Below, one piece after another: positions 16,899 through 25,061 of a stretch of DNA of 40,395 nucleotides. The notes under the pieces were generated by a model, which made no database searches, was not told the DNA's origin, and saw only the letters and a list, made by a program, of their open reading frames with translations. The translations under genes and the position numbers were made by a program. The stretch lies in assembly GCF_018332655.1 (NCBI RefSeq), contig NZ_BOQL01000079.1, forward strand, positions 1 through 40,395, in the 5' to 3' direction. The number at the start of each line of letters is the position of its first letter. Position 1 is the first letter of the stretch. The stretch comes from Actinoplanes auranticolor. Lineage in GTDB: Bacteria; Actinomycetota; Actinomycetes; Mycobacteriales; Micromonosporaceae.

Positions 16899-17422
16899 AA
16901 ATGGCTCATGGTGTTGCCGTGGGTGTCCGCGACGTAGTCGAGGTTCCACCGCCAGGCCTGCGTGGTACGCGAGGCCGCGAAATCGCCTACCGCATAGCCG
17001 GGCTCGTCGGGGTGGTTGCCGTATACCGGCACGGTCCAGACCGACTTGGTCGCCGTGGCGCCGGACGCCCCCGCGGGACCCTTGCTTCGGCCGAAGAAGT
17101 ACTGGATGCCGTCGGTGGTGGTGACTTTCCAGTACTCGCCGTCGGTGTCACCGTTGTCGTATGAGGGGTCCATGAGCAGCTCGATGCGCGAGCCGTCGTC
17201 GGACACGCCTTTCCACCTGTCACCGGAGGACTTGACCAGTTCGGTGGCGCGCCCGTTGAACGAGATGGTGGCGTTACCCTCCGGCTTGAGCCAGCACAGG
17301 TCTCCGCCGAAGCTGTTCTTGTTGTTAGCAGCCTTGCCGCGGATGTCGTCCTGGTCGTCGGCGCAGGGCTTGTACTGCCGCTCGATGTATCCCGGCCACA
17401 TCTGACCCGACGAATATGTAGG
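16899..17422 (-). pseudogene. Rhs/YD-repeat family protein, internal fragment
   Basis: About 174 codons encode a segment typical of the N-terminal part of large secreted Rhs-like proteins of actinomycetes: WPGYIERQYKPCADDQDD, GGDLCWLKPEGNATISFNG, RIELLMDPSYDNGDTDGEYW, TTTDGIQYFFGRSKG and WRWNLDYVADTHGNTMSHF. The 3' side is cut by the IS5-family element at 16898. On the 5' side the family resemblance stops at about 17422 and no start codon with a ribosome binding site is found. Rhs proteins deliver C-terminal toxins; the YD repeats and toxin tip are missing, so this is a dead remnant. Confidence 0.72.
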
Positions 17423-17516
17423 CTGCACTTCACCCAGTCGGTCGCATAGAACCAGCAATCGCGGTTCCACGGGACCCAGGGAAGATCACCCTTGGGGTAC
17501 CCGGACTACTACCGCA

Positions 17517-18035
17517 TCAAGGGCCGAAATCTCCTTCAACGACGGATGTTCCCATTACCCTTCTGCCCTGGGGATCCGAATACACGAACGACCAGTTACC
17601 GTGAGGGGAAACTACGGTTTTCAGGGTGACGACACCGGCAATCCGATAGGTCAGTTCCCGGCCCGCCATCGACGCCCTGCCCCCGCCGAACTGAACATCG
17701 ACAGTGTCGCAGCCGCCCATGGTGTCCACCCGATTCCAGACGCCGTCCTCACATCGGGCGCAGACGACGAGGCTATGATCGGGGTCGGCCCTGTTGGAAC
17801 CCAGTTTGACCACCCTTGCCAGGGCTATGTCCCGATGGCTGCTGAGATGATCCACTACATGGGTCGAATCATTCAAAGACGCTAGCCGTAGAGCGTCCTC
17901 GGCAGTGAATGGGGGGAATGTCATCAACGCACCAACCATATCTGCACGTGCCCGGAAGTCCCGTGACGCACCGGACATCTTCCCGGTCAGCCACGGCACA
18001 GGGTTGAAGCCACGGGACTTCCGAGCATGATACAC
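17517..18035 (-). CDS. Hypothetical protein beside Rhs remnant
   Basis: This 172-residue frame has an acceptable composition but no family I recognise. It contains FTAEDALRLASLNDSTHVVD, VVCARCEDGVWNRVDTMGGC and TLKTVVSPHGNWSFVYSDPQ, a mixed alpha/beta pattern without signal peptide. No start has a good Shine-Dalgarno sequence; Met codons at residues 20 and 33 are alternatives. Its position directly upstream of an Rhs fragment, in the same orientation, fits an accessory or immunity-type gene of the lost Rhs locus, but that is inference from location only. Confidence 0.45.
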   Translation of the reverse strand: MYHARKSRGFNPVPWLTGKMSGASRDFRARADMVGALMTFPPFTAEDALRLASLNDSTHVVDHLSSHRDIALARVVKLGSNRADPDHSLVVCARCEDGVWNRVDTMGGCDTVDVQFGGGRASMAGRELTYRIAGVVTLKTVVSPHGNWSFVYSDPQGRRVMGTSVVEGDFGP

Positions 18036-18095
18036 GCTTTTGCCGGAGAGCCGAGAAGCAATTTCGGCGCCCAGTCTGGGCCGGGTTGCGACGAG

Positions 18096-18395
18096 CTATT
18101 CCGGAAGAAGGTAGAGCCGGTACACCCCGCCTGAGTACCTGCAGGTGTAGTCCGAGTAGGCAATGGTGTTCACATATGCTCTACCAGTCGCCTCGCAGGC
18201 ACTCAATGAGGAGAACGCGTGGCCCGAGAAGACCCACGGAGGACGGGGAAACGGGTCGAACGCCGGCGCCGTCACACTGGACGAAGCGGTCGCCGCGATC
18301 GCTGGCGAACTTACCAAAGCCGACGTGGCGGATAGGCCAAGAGCGGCGACGAAAAGTGTGGCGACTAGCGCAATCAAGCGCTTGGTGCGGTTCAC
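18096..18395 (-). CDS. Small secreted protein with two cysteines
   Basis: This 99-residue protein starts with a classical signal peptide: basic VNRTKR, hydrophobic LIALVATLFVAALGLSA, and a likely cleavage after PAIAA. The mature part is about 65 residues, rich in aromatic residues (PRPPWVFSGHAFSSLSACEA, SDYTCRYSGGVYRLYLL), with two Cys that could form one disulfide. The GTG at 18395 is chosen because GGGAGG lies five bases upstream. The function is unknown; I do not recognise the family. The nearby Rhs remnant and hypothetical gene run in the same direction. Confidence 0.72.
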   Translation of the reverse strand: MNRTKRLIALVATLFVAALGLSATSALVSSPAIAATASSSVTAPAFDPFPRPPWVFSGHAFSSLSACEATGRAYVNTIAYSDYTCRYSGGVYRLYLLPE

Positions 18396-18769
18396 GATTA
18401 CCTCCCGTGTGACGGTTCGCGGCAGAATGCCGCCCGGTTCGATCACCAGATTTTCATCGATGCACGGCGATCGTCAACCACGGCTCTGCTTAAATATATG
18501 CACTTTATAGATCGCTCACCGTCAGTCACAGATGCTGCTTATCACGTGAGTTCTGTTAAGAGTGAAGAACCTCACAGGCGGGCAGGCCGCCTCGGGGCCA
18601 CCCGCTCCTGGTGGTGAGGATAGGGTGGAGCACCCATCAATGCTGATGGTCTTCTCCGAACAAAAAGTCCTTTCTGGGGTGGTATTGCTTCCATCGCAAT
18701 CAAAACAGGTGATGGGGCATTTCGTAACTGAAGGTGATCGAGCCTCGATTGACCAACGCGGTTGGTGTT
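18396..18769. other. AT-rich gap, possible promoter, no supported gene
   Basis: The stretch 18480-18560 is AT-rich and holds TTGACG on the minus strand upstream of the small secreted protein gene, a plausible -35 box with a poor -10. A 69-codon plus-strand frame beginning at 18562 has no convincing features. The right part probably belongs to the decayed end of the IS1380 copy. Confidence 0.35.
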
Positions 18770-19960
18770 GAAGCGAGCTGGTCGTTTGGTGGTTGGTGAT
18801 TCGGAGGACGTGCGGGAGTCGCCGTTCTCGTGATCGGCCTTGTCCAGGGTGTTCTGCCGGGGGGATCGGGATTGTGGCCTGCGGTCGGGCCGCCGCGGAT
18901 CTGCGGGTCTCGGCTGGTCAGCAGGATTGGTCTGAGCGGCGGTGACGAAGTTGTCGAACCCCGCCAGTGCCAGTGCCAGTGCCAGTGCTCGGGGTAGGTG
19001 CCGGTGGATAGTGCGGGCACGGTACGCGGGGCGGCGAGCGGCGACGATCCGAGTTCGGATCGTGGCGGGCCGGGCGGTGCGGTAGCCGCCAGCGGCGACG
19101 TGCCCGGCGGTGTGGGTGAGGCTGCGGGCGATCGCGGCGTAGGTCAGCCCGGCGTCGTTCGTGATGAACCGACCGAAGGCAGACGCACCAAGGGTCCGGC
19201 GATCGGGTCTGCGTTGATCTGCTCGATGATGGCGTGGTTACGGTGCTGCGCCTCGGCCCGCACCAGGGCGAGCCGGCTGTCGATGAACGCCGCGTGATAC
19301 CGGTGGTGAGGGACGAGTCCGCCTCGGCCGGGGATCTGGGCCGGTCGACGCGGCGGATCCGACGAACGACCAGCCGCGCGGTCACTTGATGCCGGGTGCC
19401 GGCGAACGGTATGGACAGCTTCGGAGACCAACCGGCCGGTGTCTTCGTCGTAGATGGCCTGCGGGCCCTTGATGTCGACCCACTGCTGGCGGGAAGCTGT
19501 CACACCCGGAACGGGTCTTCGCTTCGATGCTGGTGATGCCCGAGAACCGCACATCGCGACGACGGCAACTGGTGATCACGGTCTTGGCGCAGAACGCAGA
19601 GTCGGCCCGAATCACGATGTCACCGCCGGCGCTTCAGCACGTCAGCCCCGGGCAGGATCGATGCCCGCCCTGCCCGGCCGACCAAGATGAACCAGCATTG
19701 AGGGTACGTACACACTGGTGAACAGCGACCGCAACCCCGCGCCCGCGAGCCTCCCGGCCACGATCGTCGCGACCTTGCCCCGCCGGGTTCGCCCCGGCGT
19801 CACTGACAACCTGACTCGGTCATCGACCGCAGCGTGCAAACTTGCGGCCTGGCCAGGCGCATCACCGGGACCAGGCCGGCACACGACACACGCTTCGCAT
19901 CGTCGAGCGTCGCGCGCACGACCGGTATGTCATGGCCGCAGCGCCGCGACCACCGTGCGC
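18770..19960 (-). pseudogene. IS1380-family transposase, heavily degenerate
   Basis: Pieces of an IS1380-type transposase lie in order on the minus strand but in different frames: VSCAGLVPVM (N-terminus, near 19900), KVATIVAGRLAGA, VIRADSAFCAKTVITSCRRR, QWVDIKGPQAIYDEDTGRLV, VTARLVVRRIRRVDR, RYHAAFIDSRLALVRAEAQH and NHAIIEQINADPIAGPLV. At least four frame changes are needed to join them. The C-terminal region carries an expanded His-Trp repeat from a hexanucleotide repeat at 18964-18987. The element is dead. Borders are approximate, and terminal repeats were not identified. Confidence 0.78.
18964..18987. repeat. Hexanucleotide microsatellite, four CAGTGC-type units
   Basis: Four tandem copies of a six-base unit (CCAGTG/CAGTGC) lie inside the IS1380 remnant. 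On the minus strand they encode His-Trp four times, in a place where related transposases have a shorter HWHW-like motif. Slippage expansion after inactivation is the simplest reading. Confidence 0.7.
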
Positions 19961-20104
19961 CGACAGTGCTCTCCGAATGGCGGGAGGACTCCAGGACATC
20001 GATCCACTGGACCGATGACAAATCCGGGTTGTCGCCGCGCCGAGATTCGAAAGCCAGCCACGCATGGACGGTGGAAGCGCCTCACCGACCTGCGCGGCAT
20101 GCGG

Positions 20105-20821
20105 CTATGCCTGCTTGATGGTCGTCTTGCCACCGGCCGTGCTGACGTCGACCTTTGCTCCGGTGGCGGCGGTAGTGACGCCGATCTCCTTGCGACCGCC
20201 AGCGCTCTTGGCCGTCACCGCATACGGCCCTCCGGGCAACGCCATCGTCAGTTCACCCCCGCGAGTCCTGACGCTGACTGAGCGCGGCATCGCGCTCATC
20301 GTGACGTCGGCCGGGCCCCCGCCGGTATTGACCGTGACGGTAGGGGCTGAGATCCGATCCAGGATGACCCTGCCACCGTCAGCTTTCACAGCGACAGCGC
20401 CCGACATACCGCTCACGGATATCGCACCGCCCTTGCTGACGAGGTTTGCGGCAACCGCGGCCGGCGCGGTGATCGTGTAGCTCACCTTGCAGACGCCGAC
20501 CGCGCTGCAACGGTCGGTCGTCAACCGCAGCGTGCCGTTGACGACACTATGGCTGGTGACCGGGATGCGGCCCAGGTACTCCATCCGCTCGGTGACGGTG
20601 ATCGGCCCGGTGCCAGCGGTCAGCGTAACGTCGCCCCCGCCCCCCTCCAGGTCAAGGCTCATCACCCGGTCACTGATCTGATACGACGTCGACCCGGCAT
20701 GTTCACCCTTTCCCGCCTGCGCCTTCCCGGCCTCGCCACTATCGCCACTATCGGCACAGCCGGCCAGCACTACGGCGAGACAAACCGCCACGCCCATCGC
20801 TTCGCCCACTCGTCGCCTCAC
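20105..20821 (-). CDS. DUF4097-like lipoprotein
   Basis: This 238-residue protein starts with a lipoprotein signal: basic VRRRVGEAMG, hydrophobic VAVCLAVVLAGC, with the lipobox LAGC. A Gly/Ser/Lys-rich linker and a right-handed beta-helix-like domain follow, with repeating short strands (ISVSGMSGAVAVKADGG, VTVNTGGGPADVTM, VSVRTRGGELTMAL), typical of DUF4097 putative adhesin-like proteins. It probably sits on the outer face of the membrane; the function is unknown. The GTG at 20821 is supported by GGGAGG just upstream. It lies as an intact island between two dead transposase genes. Confidence 0.82.
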   Translation of the reverse strand: MRRRVGEAMGVAVCLAVVLAGCADSGDSGEAGKAQAGKGEHAGSTSYQISDRVMSLDLEGGGGDVTLTAGTGPITVTERMEYLGRIPVTSHSVVNGTLRLTTDRCSAVGVCKVSYTITAPAAVAANLVSKGGAISVSGMSGAVAVKADGGRVILDRISAPTVTVNTGGGPADVTMSAMPRSVSVRTRGGELTMALPGGPYAVTAKSAGGRKEIGVTTAATGAKVDVSTAGGKTTIKQA

Positions 20822-20857
20822 AACAGTCCTCCCTCGACCTGATAGCATATGCAAACA

Positions 20858-21620
20858 TTATTCGGCAGGTCCTGCGGCGTCAACGGAGAAGGGGATCCGC
20901 AAGCCTTCGGGCCAGGTTCTGTCCCGCGGATCATGTCCGTCAGGGACGGCGCGTAGCCAGTCGAGCATTTCGACCAGGTTGAAGGTGGCTTGGTACTTGA
21001 TACCTAGCTTGTCGAACCGGGTGGCCAGTCCGCGCCAGTGTTTGCGCCGGTTGAAGCCGCGTTCGACCTGGTTGCGGCGGCGGTGATCGTTCGGGCCGAA
21101 GACCGGTGGCCGGCCGCCGCGGGAGCCGCGGCGTTTCCGGTTGGCGATCTGGTCGTCGGGTTCCGGGATCGTCGTTCGGATCCGCTTACCGCGCAGGGCT
21201 TGGCGGTTCGCCCGCGACGAGTACGCCTTGTCGCCGGTCACCGATATGGGCCGGGTACGAGGCCGCCCGATCCCGCCGGGCCGGGCGATGCGGACCTGGT
21301 CGAGCAGCGGAATCAGCTGCCGGGTGTCGGCGGCTTGCCCGGGCATATGAGTGTGGCCAGGGACCGGCCCTGGCCATCGGCGAGGGCGTGGATTTTGGTG
21401 GTCAGCCCGCCACGGGACCGGCCGATGCCGTCGCGTGCCTGCGTTTCGGCAACGATCAGCCCCTTTTAGCGGCTCCGGCGGCGTGCTGGTGCGTGCGCAC
21501 GATGGTGGCGTCGACCTGGGCGTCCCGGCCGATGTCGTCGTCGAGCTCAGCCAGCACCCGGCCTGGTCGAGGCGCAGCATCGGCGTGCCGCCACGTTCGG
21601 TGGTCTCCCGTCCCCCGGAC
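20858..21620 (-). pseudogene. IS5-family transposase (IS427-like), broken
   Basis: The C-terminal part is in one frame: RQLIPLLDQVRIARP, ISVTGDKAYSSRANRQALRG, TTIPEPDDQIANRKRRGSRG, GRPPVFGPNDHRRRNQVERG and WRGLATRFDKLG. The preceding part, VLAELDDDIGRDAQVDATIV then RTHQHAAGAAKRG and AETQARDGIGRSRGGLTTKI, needs at least two frame changes near 21465 and 21350. The N-terminal half of the usual transposase is missing. A run AAAAGGGG at the first shift resembles the slippery sites used by this group, but the second break makes activity unlikely. Confidence 0.75.
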
Positions 21621-21781
21621 GAGGTTGTCCGCGGTGGAGACGCCGGGTGCGCAGGTGGACGCCCAAACATCGATCCAAGGGCGCGGACCAGGCGCGATAT
21701 CGGGCGAATATAGGCGCCTCGCGCAGAGTGGGAACGTCACAGGCGTGAATGGGTACGAGCGCCCGGGCGGAGAGGACGACG

Positions 21782-22024
21782 ATGCCACGGATTCACGCGG
21801 CAGGCGACGTGTCCACATCAGATCGATGGACCATCGATCCCGGACTCGTGGCCGAGATCGCCGGTCTGCTGAGCGCCGCCCACCCCTTGCGTATCGGCTC
21901 CGCGCTTCGCCGTGCCGATGCACTCCTCATCGCGGTCAGGCCGCCGGTCCGGGCCGCGGCGATCCTCGATCGAGCCATCGGTCTCGCACTCGCATCCGCC
22001 GGCGCCGATCGCCACGGTGAATAG
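21782..22024 (+). CDS. Small hypothetical protein
   Basis: This 80-residue acceptable frame with normal codon bias starts MPRIHAAGDVSTSDRWTIDP and has a helical middle (LVAEIAGLLSAAHPLRIGSA, VRAAAILDRAIGLALASAG). No family is recognised and there is no signal peptide. The ATG at 21782 has AGAGG about six bases upstream. It ends just before a long hairpin shared with the convergent phospholipase gene. Confidence 0.55.
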   Translation: MPRIHAAGDVSTSDRWTIDPGLVAEIAGLLSAAHPLRIGSALRRADALLIAVRPPVRAAAILDRAIGLALASAGADRHGE

Positions 22025-22032
22025 CCGGGATC

Positions 22033-22082
22033 CGGTGACGTACGCCGGGCGCCCCCTCGTGGCGACCCGGCGTACGTCACCG
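22033..22082. terminator. Bidirectional hairpin terminator
   Basis: Perfect 17-base arms at 22033-22049 and 22066-22082 (CGGTGACGTACG...CGTACGTCACCG) enclose a 16-base loop. The hairpin lies between the convergent small hypothetical gene (stop at 22024) and the phospholipase gene (stop at 22088). Confidence 0.78.
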
Positions 22083-22087
22083 TCCCC

Positions 22088-22618
22088 TCAGCGCAGGCTC
22101 ACGGCCCGTTCGCTCGCGTCCTTCACCCGCTGGGCCTCGTCCAGCTGTGCCTGCGTCACCTTCAGGACACCCAGCCGGCTGACCGCTTCGTAGTAGGTCC
22201 ACGCCAGGCCGTCACAGGCCGGACGTACGACCGCAGAGTAGGTATCGCATTTGCGCAGCAGGTCCTGGTAGAACGCTGAGTCCACCCGGGCCTTGTTGGC
22301 GTCGAACTGCCCCGCGGCCCGGTAGTTGCGGTATCCGAAGTCATGGCGCTGACAAGCCAGCGTGAAGTCGAAGCCAAGCGGGTTGTCGGGGCTGTAACTG
22401 CAGTAATCGGTCGTCCAGTCAAAGGCGTAGGCGGCCCAGGCGGCCTGATCTCGGCGCGCGCTGTCCCATCGGTGGTAGCTGCCCGCATCGGTCTGGGTCC
22501 ATCCGGACAGAACCGCGGGCTTGTCCGCCGGCACCGCGGCCACCGCGTCGGACTGCGCGGTGACAAGGCCGAGCGACGCCAGGACGGCGACGGTCAGGCC
22601 ACGGACGACACTTCTCAT
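22088..22618 (-). CDS. Secreted prokaryotic phospholipase A2
   Basis: This 176-residue protein has an N-terminal signal peptide (MRSVVRGLTVAVLASLGLVTAQ, Ala-rich cleavage region). The mature domain matches the bacterial and fungal phospholipase A2 family. The calcium and catalytic motif is CQRHDFGYRNY with His92 and Asp93, preceded by TTDYCSYSPDNPLGFDF. Further Cys residues (RKCDTYS, PACDG) provide the two disulfides known for the Streptomyces enzyme. It would release a fatty acid from the sn-2 position of phospholipids outside the cell. The ATG at 22618 has GGGAG seven bases upstream. Confidence 0.9.
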   Translation of the reverse strand: MRSVVRGLTVAVLASLGLVTAQSDAVAAVPADKPAVLSGWTQTDAGSYHRWDSARRDQAAWAAYAFDWTTDYCSYSPDNPLGFDFTLACQRHDFGYRNYRAAGQFDANKARVDSAFYQDLLRKCDTYSAVVRPACDGLAWTYYEAVSRLGVLKVTQAQLDEAQRVKDASERAVSLR

Positions 22619-22836
22619 CGATTGCTCCCTCGGATCCACCGGAAATTTCGGCCGGACGTGTTCGACACGGGCCGCCCGATCAACCGCGACCGTTCCAGTG
22701 GCGGCGATGAAGGATCTATGTTTCGGCTATCTACCGTCCCGCTCAGACGCCCACCGATCGCTAGGGCGGGACCTGCAAGTCGGTGTTAGCATGTGCAAGC
22801 CAAGTTCCCACGAATGTCGTCCCACCGGGAGAGACC

Positions 22837-23490
22837 GTGTTCGAACATGTCGCATCCCTCATCACCTCCCCCTGGATTCTCCTGCTGGTAGCTGCCGCCG
22901 TGGCGGTCGACGGCTTCGTCCCGGTCCTGCCGTCGGAGACGCTCGTCATCGGCATGGGCGCGGTGGCCATCGGCGGCACCCCCCACGTCGCGCTGCTGGT
23001 CGCCGCCGCGGCGATCGGCTCACTGACCGGCGATCTCGTGGCCTACCACCTCGGCGACAAGGCCGCCTCGCGATTCCGGGACAGCGCCCCGGCAGCATCC
23101 GACGGCAAGAACCGATTGCGCCAATGCCTGGAAAGGGGGTCACGAGCCCTGCGACGATATGGCGCCCTTGCCGTCATCCTCGGGCGTTACCTGCCCGGGG
23201 GCCGCACCGCCACGGCGATGGCCGCGGGATCGATCGGCTATTCCCGGCGCCGATTCTGGATGTCGAGCGCTGCGGGGTCGGCCGGTTGGGCGACCTACGT
23301 CGCAGCACTGGGATACCTCGGCGGCGCGGTCCTGTCCGACCAGCCGGGCTTCGCGATGCTGCCCGGCCTCCTCATCGGCGCCGCGACGGCGCTGACGGTG
23401 TACATCGTGGGCCGCGTCCGCCGGGCCCGACTCAGCAGCACCGGCACCGGTCACCGGACGGCGAGCCACCCGGATTCACGCCTTTCGTGA
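22837..23490 (+). CDS. DedA-family membrane protein
   Basis: This 217-residue protein is of the DedA/SNARE-associated (VTT domain) family, whose members act as lipid flippases or scramblases and in envelope homeostasis. It has four or five membrane segments (SPWILLLVAAAVAVDGFVPV, LLVAAAAIGSLTGDLVAYHL). The family hallmark is GRYLPGGRTATAMAAGSIGY, and FVPVLPSETLVIGMGA matches the re-entrant loop with the acidic residue. The GTG at 22837 (VFEHVASL) is chosen for GGGAGA just upstream; an in-frame ATG at 22783 is possible. It is divergent from the phospholipase A2 gene, which makes a functional link in lipid metabolism plausible. Confidence 0.87.
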   Translation: MFEHVASLITSPWILLLVAAAVAVDGFVPVLPSETLVIGMGAVAIGGTPHVALLVAAAAIGSLTGDLVAYHLGDKAASRFRDSAPAASDGKNRLRQCLERGSRALRRYGALAVILGRYLPGGRTATAMAAGSIGYSRRRFWMSSAAGSAGWATYVAALGYLGGAVLSDQPGFAMLPGLLIGAATALTVYIVGRVRRARLSSTGTGHRTASHPDSRLS

Positions 23491-23580
23491 TCGGAACCGT
23501 CTTATCAGCCAGTAATCAGGTGACCGAAAAGGTGATGCCCCGACCCTCGCCCCGAGCAGCCATTTCATCCATCCTCGTCG

Positions 23581-23599
23581 CTATATTGAGAATATAGGT
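23581..23599. promoter_or_regulatory. Palindrome with 11-bp repeated TATA-type heptamers
   Basis: CTATATT-GAG-AATATAG (23581-23597) is a perfect inverted repeat in an otherwise GC-rich gap. The same bases read as TATATTG (23582-23588) and TATAGGT (23593-23599), two heptamers 11 bp apart. It lies about 90 bases upstream of the SGNH hydrolase start and resembles the sites upstream of the halogenase and NRPS genes. Confidence 0.4.
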
Positions 23600-23688
23600 T
23601 CCTCACTCATGGTAATGCCGCTGCCGACCGGACGAAGAACAGACGCGTTCACCGGCGGTCGGCGGGTTCGCATATCCATGGGGGAGAA

Positions 23689-25008
23689 ATGAATCTATTC
23701 GTCAGCCGACGTCTGCCCGCGGTTGCCCTGCTGGCGGCCGTCCTGTCGGCGGCCGGCACGAGCAACGCCGTCGCCGCGCCCATCCCGGCACCCGCGCCGT
23801 GGGCCGGAACGTGGAGCGCGGCCAACACCGAGTCCGGATGCTGGCCCAGGGGTTTCGGCAACCCTCCGCAATGCGCACCGACGTCAGCGCTGGCCTTCCA
23901 CAACCAGAGCATCCGGATGACCGTGCGGACCTCGATCGGCGGCACCAACGTGCGCCTCCGGTTCTCCAACGTGTTCGGCAAGAAGCCCCTCGAGATCGGG
24001 CATGCCACCGTTGCGCTAGCCGACGTGCCCACCTCACCGCAACTGCGCGCCGGCACCCTGAGGGAGCTCCCCTTCGGTGGCAGGCTGTCAGTGACCGTCC
24101 CTCCGGGCAGCGAGGTGGTCAGCGATCCCGTCGCCCTCGACGTCCCGGCCCGCAGCAACCTTTCGGTCAGCTATTTCCTGCCCACCGATACCGGGCCGGC
24201 GCCGGTACACCTGACGGCTCGGCAGCCGGTCTACGTTTACCCCGGCGACACCACGACGCTGGTGGACGGCAGCATCGGCTTCACCATCCAGCGGTCCTCG
24301 TTCCTGCTCTCCGGCATCGACGTGAGCCATGGCCAGGTGAACCGCAGCGGCGTGGGCCGGAGCCGGCCGAGCCGGTCGGTGGTCGTGATCGGAGACTCGG
24401 TCAGTGACGGCAACGGCAGTACGATGGGCGCGTACCGCCGCTGGCCCGATCTGCTCGCCGACCGGTTGCTCACCACCGCGTCCACCGCCGACGACTGGGG
24501 TGTGCTGAACCAATCGCTCGCCGGCAACCGCCTGACCCATGACGGCACCGAAGCCCCGCTGGGCTTCGAGGTCCTGGGCCTCAGCGGCCTGGCCCGGTTG
24601 TCCCGCGACGTTCTCGCCCAGCCGGGAGCGCGGACGGTCGTCGTGCAGCTCGGGGTCAACGACATCCTCTTCAACGCCGACCCGGCCGAGCGGGTCGAAG
24701 CCGCGATCACGCAGTTCGCCGCTCAGGCGGCCGATCGTGGGCTGCACGTCATCGTCGGCACGCTGCCGCCGGCCGATGGCTTCGCCGACCCCGCGTGGAG
24801 CGCCGACAAGGAGGCGGCACGCCAGGCCGTCAACGCCTACATCCGCACACCGGGCCGCTTTGACGCCGTTTTCGACGTGGACGCCGTCTTGCGCGACCCG
24901 GCCCGGCCGAGTGTGCTGCGCGCGGAATTCGACAGTGGTGACCACCTCAATCCGAACGACGCCGGGGCCCAGGCCCTGGCCGACGCGTTCTGCATCCACG
25001 ATCTCTGA
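23689..25008 (+). CDS. Secreted SGNH/GDSL hydrolase
   Basis: This 439-residue protein has a signal peptide (MNLFVSRRLPAVALLAAVLSAAGT, cleavage after VAA). The N-terminal beta-rich domain (WAGTWSAANTESGCW, VRLRFSNVFG) is typical of actinobacterial GDSL-type esterases. The SGNH core is block I VVIGDSVSDGNGS with Gly235-Asp236-Ser237, Asn in QSLAGNRLT, GVNDIL, and the C-terminal D/H block SGDHLNPND with His419. It should hydrolyse ester bonds of lipids or sugars outside the cell. The ATG has GGGAG upstream (ggggagaa). It ends at a hairpin shared with the convergent biosynthetic gene, so it marks the left edge of the gene cluster or belongs to it. Confidence 0.9.
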   Translation: MNLFVSRRLPAVALLAAVLSAAGTSNAVAAPIPAPAPWAGTWSAANTESGCWPRGFGNPPQCAPTSALAFHNQSIRMTVRTSIGGTNVRLRFSNVFGKKPLEIGHATVALADVPTSPQLRAGTLRELPFGGRLSVTVPPGSEVVSDPVALDVPARSNLSVSYFLPTDTGPAPVHLTARQPVYVYPGDTTTLVDGSIGFTIQRSSFLLSGIDVSHGQVNRSGVGRSRPSRSVVVIGDSVSDGNGSTMGAYRRWPDLLADRLLTTASTADDWGVLNQSLAGNRLTHDGTEAPLGFEVLGLSGLARLSRDVLAQPGARTVVVQLGVNDILFNADPAERVEAAITQFAAQAADRGLHVIVGTLPPADGFADPAWSADKEAARQAVNAYIRTPGRFDAVFDVDAVLRDPARPSVLRAEFDSGDHLNPNDAGAQALADAFCIHDL

Positions 25009-25030
25009 TCGTCGGCACCGGTTGGCGTAC

Positions 25031-25057
25031 CGGGCTCGGCACCGCGTGCCGAGCCCG
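25031..25057. terminator. Bidirectional hairpin terminator at cluster border
   Basis: Perfect 12-base arms CGGGCTCGGCAC (25031-25042) and GTGCCGAGCCCG (25046-25057) enclose a CGC loop. The hairpin is between the SGNH hydrolase stop and the stop of the SbnA-like gene at 25062. Confidence 0.8.
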
Positions 25058-25061
25058 CCCG

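Noticed and set aside
18562..18771. 69-codon plus-strand frame
   Set aside because: No ribosome binding site, no family resemblance, and it overlaps the decayed end of the IS1380 copy.
21456..21480. Programmed frameshift making the second IS5-type element functional
   Set aside because: AAAAGGGG resembles a slippery site, but a second break near 21350 and a missing N-terminal half make activity unlikely.
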